Shown here piece by piece: positions 47,541 through 57,640 of a stretch of 64,000 nucleotides of DNA (positions are counted from its first letter, which is position 1; each line of letters starts with the position of its first letter). The position numbers and the translations under genes are program-made. The stretch lies in assembly GCA_026419785.1 (NCBI GenBank), contig JAODTK010005543.1, positions 1-64,000 on the forward strand, read 5' to 3'. A model generated the notes under the pieces. It was not told the DNA's origin. It saw only the letters and a program-made list of their open reading frames with translations, and did no database searches. This DNA is from Sclerodactyla briareus (taxonomy: Eukaryota > Echinodermata > Holothuroidea > Dendrochirotida > Sclerodactylidae).

Positions 47541-48270
47541 GTTCACGTTGTGTTCCAAACTCCTTACCATGGATTCAGGGTCACTGGAGGTTATTCACCG
47601 TGTCTAATTTGCATAATTTAGGCCTAATTTCCAAAGTTTTCCAATTTTCATGAAACCTGGTGGGTATGGGGCTTAGCCCCCAAACATTTTTCAACATAGA
47701 TTTTAAGGTCACTGTGGGGCCATTCGTTGTATTTAATTTCCATAATTTACATTTCTTCCATTTTTATAATAAGCTTTGATTTTGGTATGGTTTCCCTTTA
47801 ATATATCCCAATTCTCAACTTATTTAAAAATAGATTTGAGCACTGATGGTTATTTATTGTTAATTTGGGGGGCCCCGCCTTCATCCTTGCAAATCTCAAT
47901 TTGTGGATTCCATTAAACATATTAAGTGCACGTCCACTATGCTGATTGCTCCTGAGCCAGTCCAAATTAGAAAGGGGGGGGGGGGGGGCTACCTCTGGAA
48001 ATCAAGTATATATTGTTCTAATTTGCATAATTTAGGCAATTTAGTCACATCTCCTCAAAAGCTATTTTTAATACTACGTTTGGTGGACATGGTCAATATC
48101 AGTCCTTATGAATTGAAATTGGTCACTGATTAGTATTCGTTAATGGTGAATGCTAATACCACAATCTCAAAGCAACCCATGGACTGCCTTGAATTTGTTT
48201 GCATGATGTCTGATGGAAGAAATCACTGATCGGCAAGCATGCGAGAAACTTTGGGCGATCGCCTTGTTCT
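47541..48270 (+). repeat. Dispersed repeat with 'aatttgcataatttaggc' blocks
   Basis: Repeated blocks 'tcatgaaacctggtgggta' (47521 region and 47650) and 'ttgcataatttaggc' (47605 and 48022) indicate loose tandem units of about 130-200 bp. A G15 run lies at 47974-47988. The end of the stretch (48190-48265) carries the 'tttgcatgatg..cactgat..ggcgatcgcc' module seen at 5055-5150. The stretch 48018-48050 resembles the sequence interrupted by DIRS element 2. Confidence 0.6.
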
Positions 48271-49456
48271 CGTCGTGATTCACAGTCTATGTTTAGCCCT
48301 CAGTTGATTTTATTTGCCTCTTTCTGCCTCTTCCCCTCATTTCGGAGACTAGGTTTTCCCTGCTAGTGGAAAAAACAGTGGACTAACATACAATATAGTG
48401 TTTGGGCCATGTTTGTGTGTCAGTTTCCCACCAATATACAATAATGTCCAATATCGACCCCAAAAAATGTTAATGGCCGCACTGATTCCTTTGCGCCACA
48501 TTGCTTATGCTCGGCTAACTCTTAATGGTGTCTGCCAAATGCATGTTATTTGTCATTGCTGTACATCAAAACCTACAATGTATATTCATATTTTGAAACG
48601 ATTCTGTAGAGTAAATCCAATCCATGGAATACCTCAAAACAGCATTGCTTACTTAAATCTAAAAACAGTATCTCATCATACAACATTTACGATAATAACC
48701 CACACACAATTCTTTAATCAACTGAATCAAATAGGAACACACCAGTGTGGCGCCTTAGAATATGAGAACTGGCCCCAACTGGACAAAAATGTGCATCTTG
48801 GCATAATGGAAATTGTTTTAAACTTTTCAGTGCATTGTGTCGAAGGTCACATGTGCTGATGTCCTGGGCATGCATTGCATGAACCGTACGGACAAATATC
48901 TTCAAGGCGGCAATTCTTTACTCAGCAGCCTTTTGACCACAGCAGCGAAAAAAGCTCCACACTCACGAATACTAAATTTTCAACAACAGAAAAAGAGTGT
49001 TCATCACTGTTTATTGTACAATTTTGGCACAAACTGAACAAAATCACCTGATCTAATACGCTATGTATTAAATCCACACACTGATCCTGCTACTATGGGG
49101 AATATGCTGAGTCACTGCATGGAAGAACCCTTTCATGTGTTTGATAGGTGTTTTCCTCCCGGGATGGAGGGTAGCTGGATGATGAATATTTATTATTTGA
49201 AGAGATTGGCTTCATCGGGCGCGTGCCATAATGAATAGTACACATGTTGTTAAGGTTCAGTTTAGGAGATTTTCCATCTGCTCTCCATTCCTCCTTTTTG
49301 GGGCAGAAGACATAGCAGAGAAAGAACTGTAATAACTGCACCACCATGTGGTGGATTTGTTGCCCCCGAAAATCTGTTTTGGCTGTTCGGGTCCCCGACC
49401 CATCACTCCCTGATCCACTCTTCTGTCGTTTCTATTCGGGGCCCCACCCCTGCCAG
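48271..49456. other. No recognised feature
   Basis: Unique sequence with one open frame of 153 codons at 48398-48859 that shows no domain, no repeat and no credible splice framing. I cannot call it a gene. Confidence 0.45.
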
Positions 49457-49527
49457 CTGATATTGATGCTCCCAGATAACCATAGGAAGAGGTTAGACCC
49501 TTGGAATCCTCTCAATGAAAATATCAA
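49457..49527 (+). CDS. Weak candidate exon, unknown gene
   Basis: A 71-bp open segment preceded by a pyrimidine-rich tract ending 'cccctgccag' and followed by the strong donor 'gtgagt'. In one frame it reads LPDNHRKRLDPWNPLNENI at its 3' side, which looks like ordinary soluble protein. The exon would end in phase 2, which does not join in frame to the candidate exon at 51001. It could therefore be a separate gene, be joined through an unseen exon, or be chance. No family is recognised. Confidence 0.25.
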
Positions 49528-49674
49528 GTGAGTGACGATTGTGACAAGTGTGTGTTTGTCTGCCTACTGCCATTTGGTTCCTGGTGTTTCACATGAGCAT
49601 TTAACAAAGAATACAATCCATTTCCCCCACAAGAGCGTGACAATGACAGTCCCAATGTGTCTGGCTGGAGGGGA

Positions 49675-49690
49675 GGGGGGGGGGGGGGGG
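49675..49690. repeat. G-homopolymer run
   Basis: An uninterrupted run of G at the end of a G-rich stretch. It is likely to be of uncertain length in any assembly. Confidence 0.9.
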
Positions 49691-49794
49691 CTACACCATG
49701 TATGCAGCTCAATCTAACCAATAGCATTTGAGATTATTCTGAAGACGAGCATGTAAAAACTGTACTGTTGAAAAACTGAAGAAAAAACTATAGA

Positions 49795-50230
49795 TGTTTT
49801 ATTCATGGTTCATGGTTATTACACTTACTATAGTGCTCAAATACTGTATAGAACACATTCACTGGCACTTTACAAACATGTGACAAATAACGATCTTAAC
49901 GAAAGAAACACAAGGTTCTTATACACAGATACGCTTCGAGTTTGACTTGGAACCTCAAACCAGTATCAGTGCCTAACATTTCCTTGGTTAGGCTGTCCAC
50001 AATTTGGGAACAGCTACACTGAAGGAACGTATCCCCGATAATGTGGCTCGGCCTCATGAAGGGAACGTGCTCACCAACAAAGAATTTCTGTCATTTCTAT
50101 GCCTCCTATTCCTACCCCCTTGTGACACAATAACATTGTTTGAATTCACCAAAGGTTGAATGACTCACGACAACAGGACGAACCTTCAACTATATGGTGC
50201 GGGGGTTTTGCCGGTGCTAGGTTTAAGAGA
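49795..50230 (-). mobile_element. 3' end of a LINE ORF2 with tail, minus strand
   Basis: On the minus strand the sequence reads SLLVSTFPS, then IRSFSVAVPKLW, the well-known end of the RT ORF in L2/CR1/Jockey-group LINEs (the family has R.FSVA.P.LWN.LP). A LEAYL-type segment follows in place of FK..LKT.LF. The 3' end is 'gcactatagtaagtgtaat' and a short 'aaccatg' tandem, a typical LINE 3' tail. The piece is 5'-truncated and shows frame interruptions. The exact clade is not resolved. Confidence 0.65.
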
Positions 50231-50374
50231 AGTAGTCCACCTGAATATTGGACTCGACAACATATAGCGTACGTATAGCGCAAGTATAAGCATTAGTGAT
50301 CCGGTCTTGGGTCACGTTCTTGTCCCATACTATGTATGGTGATTTTTCTTTTTCTTTGGCTGGCTCAGGCGAGC

Positions 50375-50458
50375 ATTATGCTTCGTAGGTTTGGAAAGCG
50401 CAGACGATAGTATATTATAGATGGGCGCTATATAAATACAATTACCTGAACCTGAACA
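50375..50458 (+). mobile_element. LINE or SINE 3' tail, plus strand
   Basis: 'gatgggcgctatataaatac' followed by the tandem 'acctga-acctga' is the common 3' tail form of LINEs and their partner SINEs in invertebrates. It points away from the minus-strand LINE tail at 49795, so two retroposon ends sit back to back with their tails outward. Confidence 0.4.
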
Positions 50459-50744
50459 ATGTGTTGTATGAATAAAAACAGGGGAAATTCCACTGTGCAT
50501 GTTGTAAATTGTTTACTCTAGCCCAACACATGTACCGGATTTGGGCAATAACAACAGGGGTAATTATTCCCAACTGGATTGGTGGTGGGGCACAGACATT
50601 TTTGACGGGGGAGGTACCAAATTATCATCTATACGGAGCGTACAAAAAATTGTGGGTTTACAAGCACCCCAGATGGCCGGAAAGCCCTTCGGGCGTTTAA
50701 GCTGCTGCCATGTTCCAAGCTTCAAAAACGTCTTTGGGGTCAGG

Positions 50745-50900
50745 TAGTGTGGCTCAGTAGTTAGTCATGCATATACTGCTGACCAGAAGTAGCTTAGATC
50801 ATTCGGCTGAGCTAAAAAAATGTATATGCGCGTGTTTTCAGCACGAAAATGTCATGGGCACTTTACATACTGTTGGCCTACTACATAGTGCCCTAGCATG
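50745..50900 (+). mobile_element. tRNA-like SINE head
   Basis: 'tgtggctcagtagttagtca' closely resembles a tRNA A-box region (TGGCNNAGTGG), followed about 40 bp later by 'tagatcattcggctgagc', a decayed B-box region. It is not a functional tRNA gene because no acceptor stem closes. A SINE remnant is the simplest reading. Confidence 0.4.
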
Positions 50901-51000
50901 TCGGACACACCCCCCCCCTGGCTTTTGATACATGGAATTATTATTACAATAGAGTTTCACTTAGGATTTTACTTTCCGAAGGGCAAGGGCGCATTTTCAG

Positions 51001-51135
51001 AGGGGTGGGCGCAAATCCACACCCAAAATCATGAAGGAGGGGCAACTGCCCATGAGGAAGATTGTCCTGGCGAGGTACACAAAGGACCAGATGGTACCGG
51101 GCTCGATTCCCAGGAGTGAGGAGGAGAGAATAGAG
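51001..51135 (+). CDS. Candidate host exon, unknown gene
   Basis: A 135-bp segment (45 codons, phase 0 at both ends) lies between an acceptor 'gggcgcattttcag' and a donor 'gtatgt'. The only frame open throughout reads RGGRKSTPKIMKEGQLPMRK and continues IVLARYTKDQMVPGSIPRSE to an acidic end. Composition is that of a charged, soluble or nuclear-type protein segment and is unlike the repeat-derived frames nearby. I do not recognise the family. An internal ATG occurs, but the splice framing suggests an internal exon. No partner exon was found with confidence; introns in this region could be many kilobases. Confidence 0.5.
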
Positions 51136-51209
51136 GTATGTTTCAGTGTGACCATCTTGTTTAACATACATTTAAGTCACTGGGGGAGGGGGGGAGGGTG
51201 AAATAGTTT

Positions 51210-51527
51210 TAATTTGCTTCTTGGATTTTCAGGAAACATTTTAATTGCGGTCCACCATTGGTTCCGAGATTTCAAAAATAGAAAAGGGTCACTGGAAGTG
51301 GAGTATGTACAATTTGGCCTGATTCAGGCCCATTTTAGTCAATTTCTGTCACAATTTTATTAATCACGGGGGTGGTTAGTCAATGTGTAGAATTTGCTTC
51401 ATGTTGCAAATTTGGGAGTTAATTTGATTTTCCGGGAAACCATTTTAATTGCAGTCCCACTTGATCAGAGTTTATCAAATTAGAAAAGGGGTACTGCGAG
51501 TAAGGATGTGTATAATTAGCATAAATT
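51210..51527 (+). repeat. Tandem pair around the DIRS element 2 target
   Basis: Two loose copies about 200 bp apart: 'ttggattttcaggaaacatt', 'taattgcggtcc' and, later, 'tgattttccgggaaacc', 'taattgcagtccc'. Each is followed by 'agaaaaggg', 'actg' and 'gag'. The second runs into 'tataattagcataaatt', where DIRS element 2 begins. Confidence 0.6.
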
Positions 51528-51650
51528 ATTCAGGTATTCAACTTACCCCACCAGGACTATGCACCCACCCCAGGCCATGGTGAGCTTCTGGCAATTACAC
51601 AAAATACGGGTTGGCCACCCCATCGCCCTCTCTTTTTACCATGCTTTCTG
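51528..51650 (+). repeat. Left inverted terminal repeat of DIRS element 2
   Basis: 'attcaacttaccccacca', then 'ctatgcacccaccccaggcc', 'tctggcaattacacaaaa' and 'ggttggccaccccatcgcc' form the reverse complement of 56811-56935. The outermost 'caggtattcaacttacccc' is complemented at 56645-56660. Confidence 0.8.
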
Positions 51651-52499
51651 CTATAACGTTGAGTGTTTTGGCTCTGAAATTTTGCCTAACAAGGACGTCG
51701 GTTCACCTCTTTTTAAGGCTTATTCATCTTGCATCGATCTTTACCAGCTTTCGAGTGTTTCTACTACCTTTTCGTCGAGTATCCTTTCGGTTTGCGTATG
51801 TTGTGAAAGGGTTTTGCTCTCTCTCTTCCGTTGTTCGCTGCGCGGCATAGCCTAGTTCTCCCGTTCTGTAGTGTTTTGAACGCTGTGCAGCTAGCCTAAC
51901 AATTCCGCTGTATGGGCCTAGCGCTTACACTGCGTCTTTCTCCCGGCTGTTGTTTCGGGGTTGTCACGAGGCCCTCTTCCCCCCCCCCCTCCCTCCCTGT
52001 CCCCCCTGTCGCCCCTTGGGTTCCGTCCCCTCCCTTTCCCCGGGGTTGGGATTTTCTGTTAGGGCCTACACTTCGTTGGCCCAGCAGCGAATGGCCTGCG
52101 CAGAGAGACGAGCCTTTACGCTAAAAGGTTTCCGCTCGGGGGAATGTGAATTATTCCCTGGTGGGGACTCGCGGCCAGCATTGTGGCTGCTGTTCACGTA
52201 GTTTTAGGGCAGTTGGTTATGTAGCTCAAAATTGCTAGTAGCAGCTAGTCGGACCGTGGGATTCTCCCATGAATATTTCTCACCACGGCCCTTTGTTGGG
52301 TTCAAGCATTGACGTAGCTTAGCGACCGTATGTACCGGGTGGTCGGTAAGCCGTAAGTTAATTACTGCGGTTGTCAGGTGGATCGGAGACTGGATACCGT
52401 AGCCACGGTGGCTTTGTAAGCCGTCCGTTAATTAACGCGGTTGCAGGAGGTCTGAGCTTGCTGATATACGGCTGCAGCCGTCCCGTTGGGTTATTTCTC

Positions 52500-55400
52500 C
52501 CGCCTGTTGCGTCAGCTGGGGCTAATTGACTTAGCGGGTCCACAGCTATGACCAAGGTGTTACGTGCCAGCGGTTCACGTCCGTTCAAACGCTGGGACGC
52601 CATCAGGAGTGTCCGAGAGTGGTCCTGTTACGACCCACAAAGATTGTGCTGTCTGCGAAGGTTCCGTGGGCGACGTCACGGTTCACCGGGATTGCTGGTC
52701 CGGCCTGCACGGAGAAGGAGGGGAGCGCTGCGCCACGGCTGGTTCGGCGGGACTCTGGGCGAAGAAGACGAAATAAAGAGCGCAAGTGCCCTCTGTCCAG
52801 GTCGAAGAGGAGCCTGGAGCCCCGGTGAGGACCAGGTCATGGTCCCGGTGCGGCCCTCACGGTCACAGCTATAAGGCCCCCAGGGTGGACCACCTCCGTG
52901 TAGCCCTACGTCTGCATGATGCCGGCCACTATGACGGGCGGTAAGACACAGAAGAAACGGCTCTTCGCCGTCCCGGTGTAACTGGGCACGGCTCGGCCGG
53001 CGTGGCCCGCGGCGGCAGACGCCCGCCACAACCTCTTCCGAAAGCCGGGAGAGCCGTCATCGGCTCCGGTGGCCCGTGCCCCGGCCGGGGGCACTGACCA
53101 CGGTGCGGCCACCCGGGCGGGTGGGCCGGATGCCACACCCATCCCGGTCCGCAACTTGGCCACAGCCGTCGGCTTCCGTGGTCAGCGTAGAAAGAGAGCG
53201 AGCCGGTTTCCGGGAGCCGTGGGTGACTCCGCTGGGGGGTCCCGTGGCATCGGACCGGCTAGGCGTGGAGCAGCACCGTGGTACAGTTGCCACACGGTTC
53301 AGGGCCGGACAGTCGGCCTAGCCCGTGGAGGGACGGCCAGGCCGCGGGGGTCAGCCGCGAGTGAGCTGGTCGGATGGGGGTGCGGGAGTTACAATCATCC
53401 TCCCAGGCGACTAAACCGAGCTGGAGCCAGCCCCTAACCAGCTTTTGGTTGCGGCACCGCCGCAGCCTCGGATGTCGGTTACCGGAACAGTTATGGGTCT
53501 TCTGGGGACCGCTGGTGGGGGCAGGCGTTCCGGGCGGACGCCACCGCCAGTGGGAGGAAGCGGCGTAGGGCGCAGGTCCTTCCGATTCGAGCGGTGTACG
53601 CGTCTCATCGGAGAGGCAGTCGCCGCGGACCTCAGACAGGATGGCCAAGACTACTCCTGGAACCAGTCAGGGCGCTTTCTTGGGCACAGTTCCAACAGCA
53701 GAAGCCGCCACCAAAGTCCCAAGCCGCAGGGCCACACAGCCAGTCCAGTCACAATCCAGCCGCAGCAAGGCCCTGGGCAGCACGTCCCAGCAGCCGGCTT
53801 TCCACAGCGCATTCGAGTGCGGGCCCCTCCGGGGTAAGCCGCAGCCTTCTTGGTATCGGGCTTCACTCCGACCCCACAGCGAGGGGGGACGCAGTGGAGG
53901 AGGACGCCACTTTTGCGGGGCACGGAGATCCCTCACGACGCTTTCAGAGCGCGGCCGTGGAGTGATTCGTAGGGTCTGGAGTTCGACCCTTCCCTAGCAG
54001 CAGCATGCCTGAGAAAGCAGCGGCAAGAAGCAGCAGCAGCAGCAGCGGCGCCATTCCCACCTGTCCCTCAGTGCGAGCCCCCGCGGTACAGCTCCGGCTG
54101 ACAGTCGCCGCGGAGGCAGTCGACTGGTGTGAGGCTGTCGACGGGTGTGAGGCGCTGGAAGGCGGCGCCGAAAGAGCTCGTGGTACGCCGCTTCAGACTC
54201 TGACTTTCAAGAGTTGTTCGCGGGATTCCCGACTCCCGGCGCAAGCCAGGGACCGGTTGGGAGCTGAGGGGGGCCATCACGGCCAAGGGCTCTTATACCG
54301 ACCCGGCGACTGCGCGTCTGGAAAACGTCCGCCGGGAGCGTGGATGGTGCCGCGCGAGCGGGCCTGCGGCGGCCTCCGCGGGCCTCTGTCGCTGACCCGA
54401 AGTTTGGTGAAGTCCTTTCCGGGAGGTCGCATCGGCAGGGGTCGCCTGGCAGGACACCGCGAGAGTCAGGGCCACTTTTGGGACCTCTCTCGCGGCTACT
54501 GTTTGGATCAGTTACCAGAAACTTCCGTCCACGCGACGTCGCTCCGACGCGGGCTGGCATTGGATGCCGGTTGCGTGGCATCGGAGACATGAAGGAACAC
54601 ACTTCGGGAAGCTGCCTGCTCTCTCGGGTCGGACCTCTTCGCTGGGAGGTACGACGGAGACTCTACGGGGGGAGGAAGGAAGTGAAGCGGTCGCCGTGGA
54701 GGCGGAGGGGGGAGAAGGCCGTATCACGAGACGCTGCGCCGCACAGCGAAGTAGCGCACGCAGTAGGCGGCCAGTGCAGACAGGCCATGCGAGCGGCTGC
54801 GGCCAGCGCCCCAAGCCATGTGGTTCATGCGTGCCCGATCGTGCGTTGACGCGCAGGCAGCGAGCAGCATCGTGAGACGCCAGCGCAGATCGCGCGCGGC
54901 GGGATCCTACTGTCCAAAGTCCGCGGGCGGTTCGTCTCGCGAGGCTATCGGCTCGGTGCGGGAAGGGCCAAGCAACGCAGCCAGCGCCTAGGGAGGCCAG
55001 CCACCCCACCGGCAGGCCGCCGGTGGGGGGAGGTCGATTACGCATTTAAACGAAGACGGGGAGCCAGAGCGACCTCCGGGGCACGTGGGGTAGTATGGAG
55101 GCGTGGTATGCCTCTGAAGAAACTAACCCCCGGTGTCATATCTGGTAGGGTCTCTCCTTCGTCCTTTTGTTCTCCCAGGCCGCGCCTCCTTCCTTCCTCT
55201 CTTTTCCGCGCTATGTGCGTAGTGTGGCCTACCGCACCCATCGCGTTCACCCTCCGATTCCTGCCGCTTACTGCGCTCCTGCTCCACGCAGATCCGCCTT
55301 GGTGCCCAGAGCCGTGAACCACCAATGCGCGACGCACTAGCAGTATAACGCAGACTTGGCATTATGCTTTCCTCGAGACGGACGCAGCAACGAGAGCGAG

Positions 55401-55850
55401 CTCTCGATTTGTCCGGTGCCATCGGAGCGTTGTTCCGATCCCGGCTTGTCTTCTGGCCCCGAGACGTACCAGCAAGAATCGTTGATGAAGCCCCATGTCT
55501 CCACCTCCGGCCCTCACAAGCGCTCGTACGGCCGAGACGTGTTCACGGCATGGCAGGTCCTGGGCGCGGAGCAGTATCGAGTCTCTTCAGCGAGGCGTTT
55601 CGAGGATGTCTATCGGTTTACCATGCGCCGACAGTCCTCATGCGTGCACATCATGGACGATCCAGCCAGTGCGAACACCGGCGCCTGCAGTAGCTGTCCG
55701 CTAACGGTGGCCGCGACACCAGTTCGTGTGGGCTTTTCTTCCCAGTGTTTTGGCAATCTTGACGGTCCCCAGCCGCAACGTGCTGCTCCGCAGCGCTGTG
55801 ACACCCCGCGCCAATAGTCTCGCCTTTCGCACGGCTTCCTGCTGCCCGCA
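52500..55850 (+). pseudogene. Unassigned coding-like body of DIRS element 2 (fossil)
   Basis: The region is strongly GC-rich and CpG-rich, with many overlapping open stretches in several frames and both strands, as expected of GC-rich DNA. Translations are Arg-, Gly-, Pro- and Ala-rich, resembling a DIRS Gag-like region. I could not find RT or RNase H motifs of the kind seen in element 1. Poly-serine (about 54030-54050) and other low-complexity runs are present. Confidence 0.4.
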
Positions 55851-55899
55851 GGCAAGTGTGACGATCCGTATGCTCTACAATCGTAGCGTTTTTTTTTTT

Positions 55900-56470
55900 T
55901 TTTTTGGTGTTCTGCAGGGCCGACTTTCCCTCACTTGATCAGCCCTGTCCCTAGGTCATGCGCTCGCATTGCGAGACAAGAGGCGAGGCGACGCGATCGC
56001 ACGCACACCTCTCAGTGTTATCGCTCTTTGGAGCGCCTGGCGGCTTGGTCTGATCCATTGGGAAAAAGTCGGCACCTTGAGGTCGCCCCGCCGGAGTAAG
56101 ACAAGATGTAGTCGTCTTCTACTTGGCGAGCGGCACATTCATTAGACTCTCCGCCGCCTCGGCGTTTTTGCACACCCACAACGGAGCGGCGGCCAGAGTG
56201 TGGCAGAAGAGGCCAGACAGAGATGCGTGCTGCATGCCACTGTCATGTCAGCGGACCACACCCTCTCCCCGTTGGTCCGGGACCTCATCCTTTTTTGCCG
56301 CATCGCTCGACCCAAGGTGAAGTCGCCCGGGCCCACGATGTGAGGGGGCAGGCCTCCTCGCGGGCTTGGTTCCGGGGTCCCATTAGAGGACATCATGAAG
56401 CGGCGCTTGAAAAAAACCCGTCGACCTTCGTCAGCCGATACCTCACTGGACCCGTTTCTTCAGGAGGCTG
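55900..56470 (+). pseudogene. Tyrosine recombinase region of DIRS element 2 (fossil)
   Basis: VARAHDVRGQASSRAWFRG at about 56310-56370 matches the DIRS/Ngaro YR box with the Arg-x-His-x-x-Arg catalytic signature. KNPSTFVSRYLTGP at about 56410-56455 matches the box in which the family has W....TF...YL.D. These are the C-terminal catalytic boxes; the preceding part is less clear. It is broken. Confidence 0.75.
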
Positions 56471-56641
56471 CCTTGCCAGGGGACGGTCCTGGTCAGCCTG
56501 TCGCTCCTCCTCCGACGGCCCCTCCTCCAGCGGTTGCTCCGCCAGTTCTCGTCCTCCTCCACGACCGGCCACCCATCAGCTCCTCATTGTGATGGTTCTC
56601 AACCCGCCTCCGTTTCCCGTTGCTAGGGTGGTTGCATCATT

Positions 56642-56730
56642 CCATGTGGGGTAAGTTGAATACATGAACTAGATTCTCCAAAACAGAAGGGTTTGGGAAT
56701 CTGTGAATTATGAATACTTACCACACATGG
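56642..56730 (+). repeat. Internal complementary region of DIRS element 2
   Basis: 'ggggtaagttgaatac' complements the extreme left end (51533-51550). It is followed directly by 'attctccaaaac', 'gggtttgggaatctgtga', 'atgaatacttacc', which complement the extreme right end (56905-56966). As in element 1, the two outer ends are joined in complement. Confidence 0.85.
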
Positions 56731-56810
56731 GACGTTCCCGCACTTCCTTCCCCGCTTCCGCGCCATCACTAGGCGCACTTTTCGAGCTCCACGCCTCTCC
56801 GGTGTCTGTC

Positions 56811-56966
56811 GCTTCAAGCTGGCAAAAAGAGGAAGGGCGATGGGGGTGGCCCAACCCGGATTTGTGTAATTGCCCAGAGCTCAACAGGCATTGGGGTGGG
56901 TGCGTAGTCACCATGTGGGGTAAGTATTCATAGTTCACAGATTCCCAAACCCGTTCGTTTTGGAGA
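56811..56966 (+). repeat. Right inverted terminal repeat of DIRS element 2
   Basis: Its inner part is the reverse complement of the left repeat ('gatgggggtggccc', 'tgtgtaattgcccagagc', 'ggggtgggtgcgtag'). Its outer part ('ggggtaagtattcatagttc', 'acagattcccaaaccc', 'gttttggag') is matched in complement by the internal complementary region, forming a potential hairpin with stems of about 55 bp across 56676-56966. Confidence 0.85.
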
Positions 56967-57640
56967 ATTTAGGCAATTTCAGTCACTTTTCATTTGAGAT
57001 TTCTCCACCTTACAAAAAAATGGCCAAAAAAAATGGTGTTCATGGTGGTGGGGACATGGGTGTTTCGGGGGTGGGCTTAATAGGGGTGTCAGACAGCCTG
57101 TGCCCATGTCAGGCATGGTTTGGTGGGTGATGACAAGGGCACAGCATGGTCTGTGACATGGTTAGAGCCCCACTCCTGACATGCACCCATGTCATTATTA
57201 GTACTGACGGGGTCAAAACCATTGCAAAGTCAACCATGGCCAACCAGGTTTCTATTGAAATTATGGAATGGGCAGGTCTGTGACAGGAGTCTATGACATG
57301 CACTGACATGGTTGAAAACTTTACGATGGGGGAGCCGCCTAGTCTGGCCCTGCTCAACACTGCCTTGACCATGTTAGACTGGGATACAAAAAACAAACCC
57401 TTTTTTTTGACAATCTTGGTTGACAACCATGTCAGAAGGTGTATGGCATGGTGTTCATGGTTTGATCACCCTTGTTTCACCCTGATCAAGGTGAACAAAC
57501 CCTGTCTTTGCTGTGACGCCCCTGGCGACACCCATGTTTTCGTCAGATTTTTTTGTGAAGGGCAGTACTCCTTTAATAGACTAATATATGGTCAACAACC
57601 CGTCTTTATGAATTTGAGCCATTCCTGTTAAATGCGAATA
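56967..57640. other. Flank with CATGG-rich words
   Basis: It begins with 'tttaggcaatttcagtcac', the right half of the repeat split by element 2. 57040-57320 has many 'catgg' / 'ccatg' words, in both orientations, without a clear unit. The open frame at 57293-57631 has no recognised domain. Confidence 0.45.

Larger units (their letters stand above)
51528..56966 (+). mobile_element. DIRS-like tyrosine-recombinase retrotransposon, element 2 (fossil)
   Basis: A copy of about 5.4 kb bounded by inverted terminal repeats, with a GC- and CpG-rich body, a tyrosine recombinase near the 3' end and an internal complementary region. It belongs to a different DIRS lineage from element 1, since the terminal repeats do not align beyond the common 'acttaccc' core. 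RT and RNase H motifs were not recognised, so this copy may lack them or be too decayed to read. The flanks rejoin to a known local repeat, which fixes both ends. The coding is broken many times. Confidence 0.75.

Noticed and set aside
48398-48859. Open frame of 153 codons
   Set aside because: It has no recognisable domain, no splice framing, and composition like random AT-rich sequence. It is too weak to call a gene.
50745-50820. Possible tRNA gene
   Set aside because: The A-box-like part is good, but the anticodon arm and acceptor stem do not close. A SINE head is more likely.
56676-56966. Independent MITE with 55-bp inverted ends
   Set aside because: The same sequences are explained as the internal complementary region and right terminal repeat of DIRS element 2, since the left end at 51528 matches the inner part.
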